Source: SVEL01 sp045126475 (GTDB taxonomy: Bacteria > Bacillota > Clostridia > Lachnospirales > Lachnospiraceae). Taken from it: DNA of 30,137 nucleotides. Location of the stretch: positions 1 to 30,137 of the forward strand of contig JBGVOL010000101.1 in NCBI GenBank assembly GCA_045126475.1, in the 5' to 3' direction. This document shows positions 7,647-17,113 of the stretch, in pieces. Made by a program: the position numbers and the translations under genes. Numbering within the stretch: position 1 is the stretch's first letter; every line of letters begins with the position of its first letter. The notes under the pieces are model-generated. The model worked only from the letters and a program-made list of their open reading frames with translations, did no database searches and was not told the origin of the DNA.

Positions 7647-9263
7647 ATGAATAACAATTTTTTTGATAGATATCGCATTGAAAAACTGCTTATATTTATT
7701 TTATCGGTAATAACTTCATGCTCTTACCCTTTTGTCATGTTTTTTTCCGTGACATTTTTTACATGTCATTTACTTCTTGGTGCCATAAGATATTACTGCA
7801 CATAGGAACGAAACTTAGATTACACGCGCAATTTCTATGAGAAAGCATCTGACTGTCTTATAACTGTTTGTTTGCTTGTACTTTTATTTTTAGATATCTC
7901 TTCTTACGGTATTGCAACACTACTTACTATTTTCATGATTGTATGCACCCTTTACTGCCTCGTAAGAGACATAATTGCTCTTGTATGTATATTTAACGGA
8001 TATAAACCGCCAAAAAGAATTGTATTCTTCCGATATGCAATTCCTCTGTTTATCATATACGTAATTTCAGGTGCAATCATACCCTATATTAATCAGCCTG
8101 ATGTAAGTGAATCATTCAAGGAAAGTTTTAATGTAAAAGATTTCTATTCTGATATCGTTTCCTGTGACAGAGGTGTCCATGTAAAAGTACTTATGGACGG
8201 CTTCAACTTTTGGACTCACATGGAGGGCAATCCGTATTTTTATGCCCTTATGACAAAACCAAATGTAGAAATCCGTATTTATAATACTGCCACACCTCTT
8301 TTACCTTGGAAGGGAATGAGCAGAATGCACGACAAATATATCATCGCTGACAACGAAGTATATATGCTTGGAGGCAGAAACACTTTCAATTATTTCCTTG
8401 GCTCACAAAAAGGACATAAGAACTACGACAGAGACGTTCTTATCTACAATACAGGCGGTGGCTCAAGTTCCGTTTACCAGCTTATAAAATACTTTAATAC
8501 AGTATGGGAACTTGACTGTTGTGATATTTGGAGTTTCAGCAAGATAATAACAGGTCTTCCATCGGTACAAAATACCGCCAAAGAACTTGAAGGCATTTAT
8601 ACGACAATGAAAAACGAACATAAGGAATGGTTTTCTGCCATAGATTATACAAAAATGACTGTACCAACCAACAAAGTCTCCCTCCTGTCCAACCCGGTGG
8701 AACTTTACTCCAAGGAACCACAGGTATTCTGGAGCCTTTGTCAGTTAATGGAAAATGCAGAAGAAAAAGTTGTCATACACACACCATACATCATCTGCAA
8801 CGATATGATGTATGAGTCATTCCGTAAAATATGTGATAATGGTGTCAATGTCACACTTATGACAAATTCATCCACAAACAACGGAAATGCTTTTGGTGCC
8901 GTTGACTATATTCTGAACAAATCAAAAATATTAAATACCGGCATAAAAATCCTTGAATATACCGGTGGCATATCATACCATGGAAAAAGCATAACAATTG
9001 ATGACCGCTTATCCATTGTAGGTTCTTTTAATATGGACATGAAAAGCACATACCAGGATACGGAGCTTATGCTTGTCATTGACAGCCCCGAACTTAATAA
9101 GCAGCTTACGGATATTTTTACCGAATATCACAATGATGCCTCTCCTGCCGCTGTATATGACCGTGAATTGGACGACTTATACGCTTCAGATTCACGCCTA
9201 AAAAAGAAATTACTTTTCCATTTCATACGGCTGTTCGATTCCTGGCTGCGCTTTTTAATGTAA
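7647..9263 (+). pseudogene. Phospholipase D/cardiolipin synthase-like gene with an in-frame amber codon
   Basis: ATG at 7647 with GGAG upstream opens a frame of 538 sense-length codons to the TAA at 9261, broken only by TAG at 7803-7805 (codon 53). The same frame continues on both sides. The N-terminus carries hydrophobic helices (residues ~15-45 before the stop, more at ~70-145 after it), as in cardiolipin synthases. Two HKD motifs follow: H228, K230, D235 in HDKYIIAD, with GGRN behind, and H445, K447, D452 in HGKSITID, with GSFN behind. Both catalytic triads are complete, so the family is phosphatidyltransferase/phospholipase D. The stop leaves a 52-residue hydrophobic peptide; a restart at TTG 7872 has no ribosome site. 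Recent nonsense mutation, sequencing error or readthrough are all possible. Confidence 0.8.
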
Positions 9264-9265
9264 CA

Positions 9266-9803
9266 ACACCCCTTCCATAATCTGTATTATATGAAGGTCA
9301 TATAGCCTGTAAATATCAGAATGTATTTTTACTTCTGCTTATTGATTTTGGAATTTTCTAATGGCATACCTCACGCTGCTGCGATTATTTGTGTCTTTCA
9401 TATGGTCGAGCAATCAGAAGGAAAGGTTCGTCAGGAGACAGACATACATTGAAAAGATTTTGTTGATTTTCTTAGCAGGTGCATAAGCAATAATGTAATC
9501 CGCGAAAACTATGTTTGAGCACCGTTCTGTACGTTTCTTAATAACAGAACGGTGCGAGTTTAGTTTTCGCGGCTTTAATATCAACTATTGCGTTGCACCT
9601 GCTTAGAAAATACAAAATCTTTGAACGTATGTCTGTCCCTGACGAACCTTTCCTTCTGATTGTCGACCTTTATGAAAGACACAAACCTGCAGCGTGAGGT
9701 TATGCCATAAGAAAATTCACAAAATCTCTAAGATGAAGTAAAAATACATTCTGACACTTACAGGCATACATACTTCATATAATACAGATTATGGAAGGGG
9801 TGT
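9266..9803. repeat. Giant imperfect palindrome (two arms of about 260 nt, 13-nt loop)
   Basis: The whole space between two convergent genes is one long inverted repeat. Perfectly complementary blocks include 9266-9296 with 9773-9803 (31 bp), 9316-9335 with 9735-9754 (20 bp), 9411-9435 with 9638-9662 (25 bp), 9500-9511 with 9561-9572 (12 bp) and the tip 9519-9530 with 9544-9555 (12 bp). Between them are small mismatches and bulges. The terminal sequence is ACACCCC...GGGGTGT. RNA from either strand would fold into one rod of about 538 nt. No open frame or transposase is inside. No clear target-site duplication is seen. It could be a palindromic miniature mobile element, a structured RNA, or a very large bidirectional terminator. 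Confidence 0.9.
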
Positions 9804-9811
9804 AGGCGGTT

Positions 9812-11041
9812 TTATTTTAACAGCATGTACTGCGGCACGCCGTCTACATAGAAGTTGGATATTTCGCCCTGGATGAGCGGTTTAAGGTAATCAAGCATTT
9901 CCTGCTTAACTCCGTTGCCTTCATTATTAATCCATTCTTCCGGCACTTTCTTCTCTTTGTTGGCAACCTGACTGATATCAACATGCATATATTCTACTTC
10001 GTAATGCTCTGACGGTTTTCTAATAAGAGATGACATTTCTCCGCTTATTCCCTCAACAGCATATTTTACCGCATATGCTCCAAGTTCCTGTGATTCCTGA
10101 ATGTCGGTCTTACTCATGACATGGGAAGCACATCTTTGAAGAAGATTGAGTTCAATTGAACGAACCTTACAGCCTATCTTTTCACGTACTGCCTCTTCAA
10201 GAACTTTTCCTGTTCCGGTCAGTTTTGCATGACCAAACACATCTTTCTCCATCTCTGCCTGATTCTGTTCACAGATAAATCTTCCGTTCTCATCGTGGAC
10301 ACCCTCGCTCACTGCAACCATTACAGCAGTGTGGTCTATAAGGCGCTCTCTGACATCATCAAGAAAATGGTCCATATTAAATGTCTTTTCCTCAAGATAT
10401 ATAAGGTACGGAACTGAGCCGTTCTTATTTTCGGCAAGTGCTGCTGCTGCCGTAAGCCAGCCCGCATGTCTTCCCATCATTTCTACTATAATTACATTTT
10501 TTGTCGCGTATACCATTGCTTCTCTTTCAAGCTCTGAAAATACTGTTGCAATATATTTTGCTGCCGAGCCAAATCCCGGACAATGGTCAATTCCGCACAA
10601 ATCATTATCAATTGTCTTAGGTGCACCTATTACTTTTATATCGTCAATGTTATATTTTTTGCAATATTCCGAAATCTTATAAACTGTATCCATGGAATCA
10701 TTTCCACCGATATAAATAAAATATCCGATTTCATACTTATGAAAAATGTCAATAATCTGCTTGTATTGCGACTCGTCCTCGTTCATATCACGCAGTTTAA
10801 AACGACATGAACCAAGGGCTGCGGCAGGGGTACGGCTTAACATCTCTCTCTTCTCTGCCGAATCAACTTTCTTTGACAAATTTATAAATTTTTCCTCAAG
10901 CACTCCCTGTATTCCGTAACAGGCACCAAACACCTTTTCAATACAACCTGATTTAGTTGTAGCATCAATTACTCCTGCTAATGTTGCATTAATTGCGGCT
11001 GTCGGTCCTCCCGACTGTGCTACCAATAAATTCTTCTTCAT
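9812..11041 (-). CDS. 6-phosphofructokinase, probably pyrophosphate-dependent
   Basis: Glycolytic phosphoryl transfer to fructose 6-phosphate, cytosolic, 409 residues. PFK motifs: AQSGGPTAAIN at the N-terminus, GGNDSMD at ~112-118, PKTIDND at ~141-147 and MMGRHAGW near 195. The residue after the GGN is D115, where ATP enzymes have glycine, and K142 in PKTIDND replaces the glycine of ATP enzymes (PGTIDND). These two changes mark PPi-dependent enzymes in family studies; the asparagine N114 in place of the first aspartate of GGDDS is a variant. ATG at 11041 has AAGGAG seven bases upstream and is preferred to an in-frame start at 11062. It follows the radical SAM gene by 65 nt and ends beside the giant palindrome. 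Confidence 0.9.
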   Translation of the reverse strand: MKKNLLVAQSGGPTAAINATLAGVIDATTKSGCIEKVFGACYGIQGVLEEKFINLSKKVDSAEKREMLSRTPAAALGSCRFKLRDMNEDESQYKQIIDIFHKYEIGYFIYIGGNDSMDTVYKISEYCKKYNIDDIKVIGAPKTIDNDLCGIDHCPGFGSAAKYIATVFSELEREAMVYATKNVIIVEMMGRHAGWLTAAAALAENKNGSVPYLIYLEEKTFNMDHFLDDVRERLIDHTAVMVAVSEGVHDENGRFICEQNQAEMEKDVFGHAKLTGTGKVLEEAVREKIGCKVRSIELNLLQRCASHVMSKTDIQESQELGAYAVKYAVEGISGEMSSLIRKPSEHYEVEYMHVDISQVANKEKKVPEEWINNEGNGVKQEMLDYLKPLIQGEISNFYVDGVPQYMLLK

Positions 11042-11106
11042 AGGTATCTCCTTACATATCACACGTTATTTTCTTCCTGCGCCATTCATCTTATCATATA
11101 GTATAC

Positions 11107-12018
11107 TTATCTGCAACCCTCACCGTCAAAACTGGGAATAAAACTTTCTTTATCTGTAGCCCCTTCCTGAATGAAGGCATTTTTCACACCTATGTTAAGG
11201 GCATAGTCAACCACTTTGTCATACTCTCTTGCGGTAATTGACCTTGCAAGTTCCGGATATGCTTTCATTCTGTCTGTTTCCACAGGTGTATACTGGTTCA
11301 TGATACTTATATATATACTGTCTCCGTATGTTTTATACAGATATTCAATTACTTTTTTTGAATCCCTTGTGTGGTTGGGCAGCACCATATGACGGACTAT
11401 GACGCCTTTCTTAATCATTCCGCTTTGGGTAAACTGCGCTTCTCCCGTCTGTCTGACCATTTCCTCCAATGATTCTGAAGCTCTTGCAAAATAATCAGTA
11501 GTTTTTGAATATTTCATGGAAAGCTCACTGTTATAATACTTAAAATCCGGCAGATACACATCCATTATCCCGTCAAGTTCTCTTATGACATCTCTTTTCT
11601 CGTATCCGCTTGTATTATAGATAAACGGCAAATCAAAACCTTGTTCTTTTGCCATTTTGACAGACTCCTTAATGTGAGGCATAAAATGAGTAGGCGTCAC
11701 AAAATTAATATTGTTTGCGCCCTTTTCCTTTAATTCGTAAAAAATCTCTGCAAGACGCCTGGTATCCACTTCCACCCCATAAGGTGATTTCCCGTCTGAT
11801 ATGGCATAATTCTGGCAGAATACGCATCCCAGCGAACATCCTGAAAAAAATATTGTGCCTGATCCGTTTTCTCCCGAAATACACGGTTCCTCCCAATAAT
11901 GAAGGGCTGCCCTTACAATTTTGCATCTGTCACTGCTTCCACAGACACCTGTTTTTACTGTTCTGTCCACACCACATTTTCTGGGACAGAGAGTGCAGTT
12001 TTTGTAGTCATTCATCAT
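11107..12018 (-). CDS. PflA-like radical SAM protein
   Basis: A 303-residue iron-sulfur protein. An N-terminal cysteine cluster (CTLCPRKCGVDR ... GVCGSSDRC) precedes the radical SAM motif CSLGCVFC (CX3CX2C) near residues 61-68. This layout is that of PflA-related putative radical SAM proteins, without proof that pyruvate formate-lyase is the target. The ATG at 12018 overlaps the response-regulator stop in TAATG, so translation is coupled to that gene. Why a radical SAM enzyme is tied to a two-component/ABC operon is unclear. Target and reaction are unknown. Confidence 0.82.
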   Translation of the reverse strand: MMNDYKNCTLCPRKCGVDRTVKTGVCGSSDRCKIVRAALHYWEEPCISGENGSGTIFFSGCSLGCVFCQNYAISDGKSPYGVEVDTRRLAEIFYELKEKGANNINFVTPTHFMPHIKESVKMAKEQGFDLPFIYNTSGYEKRDVIRELDGIMDVYLPDFKYYNSELSMKYSKTTDYFARASESLEEMVRQTGEAQFTQSGMIKKGVIVRHMVLPNHTRDSKKVIEYLYKTYGDSIYISIMNQYTPVETDRMKAYPELARSITAREYDKVVDYALNIGVKNAFIQEGATDKESFIPSFDGEGCR

Positions 12019-12656
12019 TAAAACCTCTTCAGATAGTATATGGCAAGCTGTGTCCTGTCCCTAAGCTCCAGCTTTTCCAGAATTGTACTTATGTAATTTC
12101 GCACCGTTCCCTCACTGAGAAACAGCTTCGCAGCTATTTCTTTATTGTTTAATCCCAGCGATACCTGCTCCATAACTTCGATTTCTTTTTTTGTAAGTTC
12201 ATTTCCCGGTTCCTCACCGTACGTCTTTTCCCCATCATTTCCCGGCTTTGCCATAAGATTTGGAAGCTTTGATATAACCTGTCCTCCGAATACACTCTGT
12301 CCGCTGTATGCCGCCTTAAGGGCAGGAATTATACTCTCAAAATCCTGCTTTAACAGATACCCCCTTGCGCCAAGATTCAGAGCTTTTATAATGTATTCAT
12401 CATCGGAAAATGTTGTGAGAAATAAAATATTTGCCTCCTTATGCTCTGCAAAAATCTTTTCTGCCGCCTCAAGTCCGTTCATCACATCCATGCGGATATC
12501 CATAAGAAGTACATCCGGTTTATGCTCCATGTAAAGCTTTACCGCCTCTTCCCCGTTATTTCCTATGGCTACAACCTCTATTTCACTGTCGCTCTCAAGT
12601 ATTGTCTTTAATGACATGGAAACAAATATATCATCATCAACCACTAAAACTCTCAT
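12018..12656 (-). CDS. NarL/LuxR-type response regulator
   Basis: A 212-residue transcription factor. The receiver domain carries the acidic pocket DDD at 7-9, the phosphorylation site D53 in LLMDIRM, the TTF segment and K in LLKQD. The C-terminal LuxR-type helix-turn-helix lies at ~150-209 (LTKKEIEVMEQVSLGLNNKE, SEGTVRNYIS). The gene starts one base after the kinase stop, with its GGAGG inside the last codons of the kinase, so the two are translationally coupled. It likely controls the ABC genes upstream in the same operon, as in LiaRS or bacteriocin/drug sensing pairs. Confidence 0.93.
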   Translation of the reverse strand: MRVLVVDDDIFVSMSLKTILESDSEIEVVAIGNNGEEAVKLYMEHKPDVLLMDIRMDVMNGLEAAEKIFAEHKEANILFLTTFSDDEYIIKALNLGARGYLLKQDFESIIPALKAAYSGQSVFGGQVISKLPNLMAKPGNDGEKTYGEEPGNELTKKEIEVMEQVSLGLNNKEIAAKLFLSEGTVRNYISTILEKLELRDRTQLAIYYLKRF

Positions 12657-12657
12657 T

Positions 12658-13743
12658 TCAAACCTCCTTTGGGATAGCTATAAATATCCTGAATCCATTT
12701 TCCCCTGAAAAACTTATATTACCGCCAAATGCATTTACCCTGTCTCTCATATTTTCAAGACCGATTCCTGCATTAATGTTTTTTATCTTATCACTGCCGC
12801 TTCCGTTATCTTCAATAAGAACCTGATAAAGGGCGGGATGCTCCCTCATAACAATATTTACCTTCGTGCTGTCACTGTGCTTTACCGTATTTGTCAAAGC
12901 CTCTTTTACAATTGCGATAAAACAGTACTTTATCTCCTTTGGAACAAACTGACTCATATCATAATCAAGGCTTATCTTCAGAGTCTCGTACTGTCCGGTT
13001 ATCTCCTTTACCATATATTCAAGGTCAAGTGAATCATCCTTAAGGTCATGTACACTCTCCCTTATGTTATTCATGGCCGTATCAAGTGTATCCTTAAGGC
13101 TCCTTAAGGGTGCATCCAGCTTTTCATCCTTATTTATCGACAATATGGCACCGAGCTGCAATATGGACCTTGAAAGCATATGTCCCACATGATCGTGAAT
13201 CTCTCTTGCAATACGATTTCGCTCCGTAAGTGTTGCCGCATGTATTTCATAATCCTGCTTCATCATAAGTTCCTCATGATTCTGCCTGTTTTTCTGTACA
13301 AGATATGACTCCTCATCCTGAAGATTATGAATCTTATCTTTTAATGCCTTTTCCCTCCGTGCACTTATACCTGTAGTCAAACCCACAAGCATAAGAAGAA
13401 TAATCATACCCGTCTCCTTTGACACGATACCATATTCCGTATTTTCCGCAAATGACAATAACCCTAAAAGCACATGTGCAGGAACGATTAAATAAAGGCC
13501 TGAATTTACACACTCATATATCAAAAGCGGAAAAAATGCCGTAAAAGACGGCTGCCATAATGCAATAAGTATTGAGACAACAGAAACAGCCATTACAACC
13601 CTTTTGTCCCTCAGATAAACACAGACACCTTCCATAATTATAACAACAAGAATCAGGCCGACTACCAAATAGTCTGCCTGATTCACGTTAAACATCAGTA
13701 TTGAAATCAAAAACAATAACAATCTGTCTAAAAGTGCCGCCAT
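12658..13743 (-). CDS. Membrane sensor histidine kinase (HisKA_3 type)
   Basis: A 361-residue NarX/LiaS-type kinase. The first ~125 residues are four to five membrane helices with almost no external loop, suggesting sensing within the membrane or through the ABC transporter. A short coiled coil (~131-165) leads to the HisKA_3 dimerisation box EIHDHVGH, with the phospho-acceptor H183, and to a HATPase_c domain (N-box EALTNTVKHSD, G1 DNGSGSD, then GIGLENMRDR). It lies between the permeases and its partner regulator. The signal is not predictable; such kinases often detect antimicrobial peptides or membrane stress. Confidence 0.93.
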   Translation of the reverse strand: MAALLDRLLLFLISILMFNVNQADYLVVGLILVVIIMEGVCVYLRDKRVVMAVSVVSILIALWQPSFTAFFPLLIYECVNSGLYLIVPAHVLLGLLSFAENTEYGIVSKETGMIILLMLVGLTTGISARREKALKDKIHNLQDEESYLVQKNRQNHEELMMKQDYEIHAATLTERNRIAREIHDHVGHMLSRSILQLGAILSINKDEKLDAPLRSLKDTLDTAMNNIRESVHDLKDDSLDLEYMVKEITGQYETLKISLDYDMSQFVPKEIKYCFIAIVKEALTNTVKHSDSTKVNIVMREHPALYQVLIEDNGSGSDKIKNINAGIGLENMRDRVNAFGGNISFSGENGFRIFIAIPKEV

Positions 13744-13758
13744 TTATATAAACCTTTC

Positions 13759-14949
13759 TTAGGCTTCCTCCCTCTTGTGTCTTAAAACAGCAAGACCTAC
13801 ACAGAAGAAGGCTAATGCAAATAACAACTGTACTCCGCAATCCTTAGCAAATTCGCCCATATCTATATCTGAGAATTTCTCAACTCCTATAATAGCATTA
13901 TTTGCCTGAATATACCAGTAAGAAGGAGTAAATCTTGCAATATTTTTCATTGTATCACCCAAAAGTTCCAGTGGCACGAATACTCCTCCGAGGAATGAAA
14001 ATCCTAAAGATACAACATTGGCAAAGGCTCCCATTGTGGCTGTCTTTGAGAACATAAATCCTCCAAAGAAAGCGATTCCGAGACATACCAATAGAAAGCA
14101 CAGTGTGATTATCAGATAGTACATCATTGCCGCAAAAGGTATGGCTGAACCGTAAAGTATTAATGACAATACATTGAACAGCGCCATTACAACCGCACCG
14201 AAAGTTACAACACCTAAGAACATCTGGATACCATAACTCTTAAAGGTCTGCGCAGAAACGTTAATTCGCTTCTTGATATCTTTCTTACCAAAAGTGATAA
14301 TAATAGGACCAAGGCCCGAAATTACCACTGCAAGGAAAATATACGGAATATACTGGTAATAATAATAGTAGGACGGTTTGTCTGAAGTTGCACCTGACAT
14401 AGGATTTCCCTTTATACCGCTATCCTCCATGTCAGACATAAGCTCAACCTCCACACTGTCTGAAAGTGTCTCCGATGTTTTTTTCATAGCCTCATCAATG
14501 GAATATCCGGCTGCAATATACGATTTTAATGTCTGCATATAGCCTTCAACCTCCATATCCATATAGTATCCCATGGCAGTATCATTTACTTTATAATTTA
14601 AAAACTCCATATCGCCGCCGTTTGCAATTGTCTCCTGAAATCCTTCCGGAATAACCACTGCATAATAAATATCCCTGTAATATAAAGCCAGTCTTATGGA
14701 CTCATCATCATCATTTACATCAACATACTCATTCTTCTGTGAAAGATAATTCTTTATGCCCTCTCCCAGTTCACTTTCATCCCTGTTAAATACAGTAAAG
14801 CTGATTTCTTCATCCTTATACATCTCCTTGGCACTCTCCTGTCCCTGAGAGCTTGAAATAATGGAAATAACCATAAAGATGATAAAGTATGTCATTATTG
14901 AAGGGCTGTTCTTCAATGCTATTCTTAAAAATGTCTTATAAGTTTGCAT
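13759..14949 (-). CDS. ABC-2 type permease (second of pair, YhgE/DrrB-like layout)
   Basis: A 396-residue ABC-2 membrane protein: one N-terminal helix (IMTYFIIFMVISIISS), a large extracytoplasmic domain (~40-205), then five to six helices. A conserved segment near the last loops (FSKTATMGAFANVVSLGFSF) is typical of the ABC2_membrane_3 family. Its start overlaps the previous permease gene by 14 nt and a histidine kinase gene follows 15 nt after its end. With the ATPase at 16120 it should form an exporter or a sensing complex for that kinase. Substrate unknown. Confidence 0.85.
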   Translation of the reverse strand: MQTYKTFLRIALKNSPSIMTYFIIFMVISIISSSQGQESAKEMYKDEEISFTVFNRDESELGEGIKNYLSQKNEYVDVNDDDESIRLALYYRDIYYAVVIPEGFQETIANGGDMEFLNYKVNDTAMGYYMDMEVEGYMQTLKSYIAAGYSIDEAMKKTSETLSDSVEVELMSDMEDSGIKGNPMSGATSDKPSYYYYYQYIPYIFLAVVISGLGPIIITFGKKDIKKRINVSAQTFKSYGIQMFLGVVTFGAVVMALFNVLSLILYGSAIPFAAMMYYLIITLCFLLVCLGIAFFGGFMFSKTATMGAFANVVSLGFSFLGGVFVPLELLGDTMKNIARFTPSYWYIQANNAIIGVEKFSDIDMGEFAKDCGVQLLFALAFFCVGLAVLRHKREEA

Positions 14950-16114
14950 ACTTTTCCCTCCTTAATACAAAAATTGATGCCACTGCTAAGACCACTGTCC
15001 ATATTGCTGTTGAAATAATACATCTGAAATACATATCTGTGTCATTGTAAGCACATATTGAATAAAAACAGTCAGATATAATCGCTGCAGGATTAATTCT
15101 GTTCACTATAGGACAAGCCTTCTCTATAATATACTTCATGTTGCCCATCATAAGTCCTGCGAGGAAATTTAAGAACATAATTACTGCCATCATGGCACCT
15201 TCTTTTATGCTCTGCCTGCATTTCAAAATAACTCCAAAGAAGTATCCAAGCGCTACACCCATAAGTGATGATACAAAGCTTGCCAGTATTATAAGCCCGT
15301 ACCTGTCTCCCAGATCCACACCGAGAACAACAGTCAGATATACAACTAATATCATAAACAACAATTCAATAATTGTAACCGCTGCAAGATACTCAGATAA
15401 AACCATCATCATTTTCTTTGTAGGTGATGAGGCTCTTCTTATACCTACGGCAGACTGGTCAGCCTGACAATGCTCCGTGTTAAACATACCGAATGAAGCA
15501 CCAAACATACATGTCATTGCAAATAATGCAAAATAGTACTGATTGAATGTGTCCATATTTTTAGCCGTGGTTGTCAGATCCTTTTTAAGTTTCACATCGC
15601 TGTACAATTTGTTAATTACATCCCCTATTGCCTGTGGGTTGTTTTTCATTGTATCTTCAATAACAGAAGCTCCATGCTTATACGTGTTTATAATATTTTT
15701 AAGTATTGTCTGGTTCATTCCGCTTCCGGCAAAGACAATTGACATTTCCGTTCCGCTTTCCTTTGGAGACACAACAAGAACACCGTCTGCCTTATCTTCA
15801 CTTAATGAAGTCATTGCATTTTCATACTCTGCATAAGTTATGTTAAAATATTCCCTATCTTCCATTGTTTCGAGAAAAGTCGCAAATGCCTCATCCCTCT
15901 CTACAATTTTCTCAGGCTCATTTTCTGATTTCTCATCTGCTGTAACCACAACATTTATTGCATCAATATGTTCGGTCATCTCTGAGATATCAGAGAACGC
16001 CATATTGAAGAAGGTTCCTAAAATAATTGGGAATAATCCCAGCCAGAATAAAAGATACTTATTTTTCAACAGCACTTTTACCCTGTATTTATACAAATGC
16101 CAAAACATAGCCAT
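14936..16114 (-). CDS. ABC-2 type permease (first of pair)
   Basis: A 392-residue membrane protein with the same plan as its downstream partner: an N-terminal helix (LLFWLGLFPIILGTFF), an extracytoplasmic domain at ~35-185 with many acidic residues, and then about five helices. The similar length and plan suggest the pair arose by duplication and works as a heterodimer. Start at ATG 16114, five bases after the ATPase stop at 16120. Export of a peptide, lipid or drug is the usual role of this family, but the substrate cannot be read from sequence. Confidence 0.85.
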   Translation of the reverse strand: MAMFWHLYKYRVKVLLKNKYLLFWLGLFPIILGTFFNMAFSDISEMTEHIDAINVVVTADEKSENEPEKIVERDEAFATFLETMEDREYFNITYAEYENAMTSLSEDKADGVLVVSPKESGTEMSIVFAGSGMNQTILKNIINTYKHGASVIEDTMKNNPQAIGDVINKLYSDVKLKKDLTTTAKNMDTFNQYYFALFAMTCMFGASFGMFNTEHCQADQSAVGIRRASSPTKKMMMVLSEYLAAVTIIELLFMILVVYLTVVLGVDLGDRYGLIILASFVSSLMGVALGYFFGVILKCRQSIKEGAMMAVIMFLNFLAGLMMGNMKYIIEKACPIVNRINPAAIISDCFYSICAYNDTDMYFRCIISTAIWTVVLAVASIFVLRREKYANL

Positions 16115-16119
16115 TCCCC

Positions 16120-17058
16120 CTAATCTCTAAGTTCTTTTCCCGTAATCTCAAGAAATACGTCGTTGAGTGTCGGAAGCTCTGAATATACTCTTCCAAACTG
16201 GACATCCTTGCTTTTAAAGAAGTCTATAAGTCTCACCAGGTTTCTCTGTCCCTTTGTGTAATGAATCTTGAGATGATTATCAATATACTCAACCTTATAT
16301 ACATGAGGGAGTTTCTTTACCTCCTCAATCAGCTCATCAGATGCATCAAGTATCTCTGCCTGAATTGTTTCACCTGTCTTAATCATATCCTTAAGCTGCT
16401 CTTTTGTGCCAATGGCGAGGTTCTTTCCCTGATCCATTATGGCTATTCTTGTACAAATCTGCTCAACTTCCTCCATATAATGAGAAGTATATATAATTGT
16501 TGCGCCCTGTCTGTTAAGCTCCTCTATTCCCTCAAGTATCTTGTTACGGCTCTGTGGGTCTACTGCAACTGTAGGCTCATCCATGAATATAAGCTTCGGC
16601 TTATGGGCGATACCACAGGCAATATTAAGTCTTCTGAGTAAACCGCCCGAAAGCTTCTTAGGAAGAAACTTTCTGAAATCCTCCAGTCCCGCAAATTCTA
16701 TTGCCTCATCGACATACTGCTTTCTTGTCTTCTTATCCTTAATATAAAGACCGCAGAAGTAATCAATGTTTTCCTGTACTGTAAGTTCATCAAAAACTGC
16801 CACATTCTGAAGCACAACTCCTATATTTTTCTTTGACTCATAGCTGCTTGCATCCATTGGCTTTCCAAACACCTTAATCGTTCCCTTATCGTACTTTAAA
16901 AGGCCAAGAATACAGCTTATGGTTGTTGACTTACCGCTTCCGTTGGGACCGAGAAGTCCGAATATCTCTCCCTCCTCAATCTCCAGATTGAAATGGTCAA
17001 GTGCCACCAGTTCTTTATACCTTTTTACAAGTCCGTCAATCTCTACAACCTTACTCAT
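16120..17058 (-). CDS. ABC transporter ATP-binding protein
   Basis: ATPase of 312 residues heading the ABC-kinase-regulator operon. It has Walker A GPNGSGKST, Q-loop VLQNVAVFDELTV, signature LSGGLLRRL, Walker B LIFMDEPTVAVD and the H-loop in TSHYMEE; all sites look intact, unlike the ATPase at 1088. The C-terminal tail ends in PTLNDVFLEITG, shared with that other ATPase. ATG at 17058 (MSKVVEID) gives the usual N-terminus and has AAAGG upstream; an upstream in-frame start would add 20 unusual residues. It drives the two permeases that follow. Confidence 0.92.
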   Translation of the reverse strand: MSKVVEIDGLVKRYKELVALDHFNLEIEEGEIFGLLGPNGSGKSTTISCILGLLKYDKGTIKVFGKPMDASSYESKKNIGVVLQNVAVFDELTVQENIDYFCGLYIKDKKTRKQYVDEAIEFAGLEDFRKFLPKKLSGGLLRRLNIACGIAHKPKLIFMDEPTVAVDPQSRNKILEGIEELNRQGATIIYTSHYMEEVEQICTRIAIMDQGKNLAIGTKEQLKDMIKTGETIQAEILDASDELIEEVKKLPHVYKVEYIDNHLKIHYTKGQRNLVRLIDFFKSKDVQFGRVYSELPTLNDVFLEITGKELRD

Positions 17059-17113
17059 AAATATCATTTCCTTTCTTTTAAGAACCCCTTTTATCCATAG
17101 TTCTCTTTCTTTT

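Noticed and set aside
7647..7805. Independent 52-residue membrane peptide gene
   Set aside because: The same frame continues directly into the PLD-like coding region with fitting membrane helices, so a nonsense codon is the simpler reading.
9266..9803. Ordinary bidirectional terminator
   Set aside because: The structure is more than ten times the usual stem length and no T-run sits directly at either base, though it may still stop transcription.
9266..9803. Insertion sequence
   Set aside because: No transposase frame in either strand and no visible target-site duplication; a non-autonomous element remains possible.
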